A stretch of DNA of 9,102 bases, from contig JAJDDS010000088.1 in assembly GCA_029260195.1 (NCBI GenBank), forward strand, positions 1 through 9,102, in the 5' to 3' direction. A model generated the notes under the pieces. It was given only the letters and a program-made list of their open reading frames with translations. It made no database searches and was not told the origin of the DNA. The position numbers and the translations under genes are program-made. Shown here in pieces: positions 7,065-9,102 of the stretch (the first letter of the stretch is position 1; every line of letters begins with the position of its first letter). This DNA is from Phycisphaerae bacterium (GTDB lineage: Bacteria > Planctomycetota > Phycisphaerae > UBA1845).

Positions 7065-8441
7065 ATGATCGAGACCGTCTTCAAAGCCTACGACGTCCGC
7101 GCCACATACCCCGAGCCGCTCGATGAGTCGGTCGCATGGCGCATCGGGCACGCGGCTGCGCTTTTCTTCAAACAGACCCTCCCCACCATGGACCGCGCCG
7201 ACAAACGAAAAACCACCATCGTCGTCGGACGCGACATGCGAAAGAGCAGCCCCACCCTCGCGGCTGCCCTCATTGAGGGTATCCGGGCTGCGAGCCTCCC
7301 GGTCGTCGACATCGGCATGATCGACACATCTCAGCTCTATTTCGCAGTCAACCATTTCGACGCCGTTGCCGGCATCCAGACCACGGCAAGCCACAACCCC
7401 GCCCGCTACAATGGCTTCAAGATCTGCGGGAAACGCGGCGCCCCCATCGGCGCCAACACCGGGCTCAACGACATCTGCCACCTCGCCCAGCGGCTCACTC
7501 ACCACAAGACCGGCCAGGAAGGCCCGCTCGCCGAAACCACCCTCAACGACGAGTACAAGACGTTCATCCGCCAATACCTCAAGCCGGTCAAACCCATGAA
7601 GGTCGTCATCGACGCATCCAATGGGATGGCTGGTCAGTGGGTCCCCATTGTTTTCGGTGATGTCGAAGGGCTTGACCTCACCTGTCTCAACATGGAGACC
7701 AACGGTGATTTTGTCCACGAGCCGAACCCGCTCGTTGATTCCAATCTCGACCAACTCCGCGATGAGGTCCGCCGCACCGGCGCCGACGTGGGTGTCTGCT
7801 TCGACGGCGACGCCGACCGATGCATGCTTGTCGATGAGAACGCCGATATCGTGCGCTGCGACAGGGTCACGTCGTTGCTCGCCCGACATTTTCTTCAGGA
7901 TCATCCGGGGGCGACGATCGTCTACGACCTCCGATCGAGTCGCGTCCTTCCGGAGGAAATCCGCAAGCACGGCGGCGTTCCTCGGCGCGAACGCGTCGGA
8001 CACGCGTTCATGAAGAAGGCCCTCGCGGAAACCAACGCCGTCTTCGGCGGTGAGCTCTCCGGACACTTCTACTTCAAGGACAACTTCTTCTGCGACTCCG
8101 GCTTGCTCGCCCTCGCCCACGTGCTCAACGTACTCACCGAACTGCGACAACCACTCTCGACGCTGATCGACCCGCTCAACCGCTACCCAGCCAGCGGCGA
8201 GCGGAACTTCGAGCAATCTGACAAGGACGGCACGATCAAGAAACTGGCTGACGTTTTCAATGACGCCGAGGTCGACCATCTCGATGGTATCACCGTCCAG
8301 TACCCCGATTGGTGGTTCAACGTTCGCAAGTCGAACACCGAACCGCTCCTACGCCTCAACCTTGAAGCCGACAATCCCGAGCTGATGCACGAGAAGCTCG
8401 AGACCGTCGCCGCGCACCTCGGCACGCCCGTCGAGCACTGA
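6873..8441 (+). CDS. Phosphomannomutase/phosphoglucomutase with a Cys-rich N-terminal extension
   Basis: This is an alpha-D-phosphohexomutase that interconverts hexose 6- and 1-phosphates, feeding nucleotide-sugar and polysaccharide synthesis in the cytoplasm. From the ATG at 6873 it has 522 residues. All four signature loops are intact: the phosphoserine loop TTASHNPARYNGFK (Ser173), the Mg-binding DGDADR (311-316), the sugar-binding GGELSGH (392-398) and the phosphate-binding RKSNTEP (485-491). The catalytic fold begins at MIETVFKAYDVRATYP (residue 65). The preceding 64 residues hold Cys11, Cys24, Cys35 and Cys38 (C-x12-C-x10-C-x2-C, with a YPQCKGC knuckle), which could bind zinc or a cluster. 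GGAG lies 10 nt before the 6873 ATG; GGGAG lies 9 nt before an in-frame ATG at 7065, so a short form without the Cys module is possible. Whether it prefers mannose or glucose phosphate cannot be told. An M16 homologue follows after 64 nt. Confidence 0.95.
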   Translation: MQSTTDYYRYCPDQVEVKMSDAVCIGRRRTHYPQCKGCQFNDDEKNEAAGGSTGRAQNQRERASMIETVFKAYDVRATYPEPLDESVAWRIGHAAALFFKQTLPTMDRADKRKTTIVVGRDMRKSSPTLAAALIEGIRAASLPVVDIGMIDTSQLYFAVNHFDAVAGIQTTASHNPARYNGFKICGKRGAPIGANTGLNDICHLAQRLTHHKTGQEGPLAETTLNDEYKTFIRQYLKPVKPMKVVIDASNGMAGQWVPIVFGDVEGLDLTCLNMETNGDFVHEPNPLVDSNLDQLRDEVRRTGADVGVCFDGDADRCMLVDENADIVRCDRVTSLLARHFLQDHPGATIVYDLRSSRVLPEEIRKHGGVPRRERVGHAFMKKALAETNAVFGGELSGHFYFKDNFFCDSGLLALAHVLNVLTELRQPLSTLIDPLNRYPASGERNFEQSDKDGTIKKLADVFNDAEVDHLDGITVQYPDWWFNVRKSNTEPLLRLNLEADNPELMHEKLETVAAHLGTPVEH

Positions 8442-8505
8442 TGACATCCGTCCGTGCAACGCCCCGACGACCTTCTGGCTCGCGAGCAGGAAGAGAAAGA
8501 CGCAA

Positions 8506-9102
8506 ATGAAAAACGTGACTCACAAGACACTCCCCTGTGGAATCGAACTCGCGTGCGTCGAACTCCCTCGCAGGCACGCCATCGCCATCGACTTTCGCAT
8601 GCTTGCCGGAACCGCGAGCGAACCGGACGAAAATCTTGGACTCGCCCGGCTCCTGCAGGAGACCATCGACCTCGATACCGAAAACTACGACGGCCGGAGA
8701 CTCTCCGATGAGTTCGACGCCATCGGAGCCTCCCACGGCGGTTGGGTTGGACGGGAAGCCACCGCCTATCACTCCATCGTCCTTCCCGAGTACCTCGACC
8801 GCGCCGTCGAGTTGCACGCCGAGTACCTTCGCCGGCCCACCTTCCCCGAAGACAAAGTCCGCGTCGCCATTGATCTTACCAGACAGGAATGGAACGCCCT
8901 CCAGGACGACGCCCAGGGGCTGGCTGACAAACTCATCGGCGCCCAAGCCTATGGAAAGTACCTCGGTCGACACTCCTTCGGCGAACCAAAGCACCTCGAC
9001 ATCCTGACCCGCGACCATGTCGCCAGCCACTGGCAGGCGACCCACTGCGCCGGTCGCATGCAGGTGGCTGCTGCCGGACCCTTCACCGTCGATCAACTCG
9101 CC
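8506..9102 (+). CDS. M16 (insulinase/pitrilysin-type) peptidase homologue without the HxxEH motif, 3' truncated by window edge
   Basis: The frame from the ATG at 8506 is open for 199 codons to the window end. The start is supported by AGGAAG at 8488-8493, 12 nt upstream, and by M16-like opening sequence (TLPCGIELACVELP, then AIDFRMLAGTASEPDENLGLARLLQE). In active M16 peptidases the next motif is GLAHLLEH. Here it is GLARLLQE, so both zinc-binding His and the catalytic Glu are replaced (R48, Q51, E52). A downstream Glu (E128 in RQEWNALQDD) may correspond to the third ligand. The rest fits the family: DGRRLSDEFDAIGAS, LPEYLDRAVELHAEYLRRPTFPEDKV and GRHSFGEPKHLDILTRDHVASHW. It is probably a non-catalytic partner or chaperone-like M16 subunit. 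The 64-nt gap after the mutase suggests possible cotranscription. Confidence 0.85.
   Translation, partial: MKNVTHKTLPCGIELACVELPRRHAIAIDFRMLAGTASEPDENLGLARLLQETIDLDTENYDGRRLSDEFDAIGASHGGWVGREATAYHSIVLPEYLDRAVELHAEYLRRPTFPEDKVRVAIDLTRQEWNALQDDAQGLADKLIGAQAYGKYLGRHSFGEPKHLDILTRDHVASHWQATHCAGRMQVAAAGPFTVDQLA

Noticed and set aside
7026..8279. A 417-codon open frame on the minus strand antisense to the mutase gene
   Set aside because: It lies entirely over a gene with all catalytic motifs intact. Its Val/Glu/Asp/Gly-rich protein resembles no family and mirrors the codon bias of the sense strand.
8356..9096. A 246-codon minus-strand frame over the M16 homologue
   Set aside because: It has low-complexity Gly/Val/Glu composition and spans the end of the mutase and the M16 coding region, both well supported on the plus strand; it is a codon-bias shadow.

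Overview
The window is about 9.1 kb of GC-rich, densely coding bacterial chromosome. It reads as housekeeping and cell-envelope DNA, not as a defence island, phage or biosynthetic cluster. Features that fit a planctomycete-type (PVC group, perhaps Phycisphaerae-like) Gram-negative bacterium are a TolC-family outer-membrane protein, a secreted tandem SH3b protein, a GC-rich sequence with mostly monocistronic or divergent short units, and a pyruvate phosphate dikinase with a basic tail. This placement is inference from protein style; no rRNA or other marker gene is present.

Layout. (1) 2-1876, plus strand: the C-terminal 624 residues of pyruvate phosphate dikinase, ending in an unusual 84-residue Lys/Arg-rich tail. 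(2) 1895-2896, minus strand and convergent with it: GpsA, NAD(P)-dependent glycerol-3-phosphate dehydrogenase. A perfect 10-bp GC-rich hairpin sits just upstream of it. (3) 2957-3133 and 3174-4445, minus strand: a 58-residue exported or lipoprotein-like peptide and, upstream of it, a 423-residue secreted protein with two SH3b domains. They are probably one transcript from a good sigma-70-type promoter at 4516-4544. (4) 4446-4779, noncoding: this holds a roughly 169-bp element with inverted-repeat ends, flanked by 11-bp direct repeats and containing two hairpins. It looks like a non-autonomous transposable element (MITE-like). (5) 4780-6456, minus strand: a TolC-family outer-membrane channel protein with its own likely promoter. 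(6) 6457-6872: the divergent intergenic region. (7) 6873-8441, plus strand: phosphomannomutase/phosphoglucomutase with an extra Cys-rich N-terminal segment. (8) 8506-9102, plus strand, running off the window: an M16 (insulinase-type) peptidase homologue whose HxxEH zinc motif is lost.

Functionally the genes touch central carbon metabolism (PEP/pyruvate interconversion, glycerol-3-phosphate for phospholipids, hexose phosphates for polysaccharides) and the envelope (TolC channel, SH3b protein, small lipoprotein-like peptide). I see no obvious shared pathway, and no tRNA, rRNA, CRISPR array, prophage gene or toxin-antitoxin pair. The most interesting signals are the MITE-like element, the histone-like tail on the dikinase, the Cys module on the mutase and the catalytically dead M16 protein.
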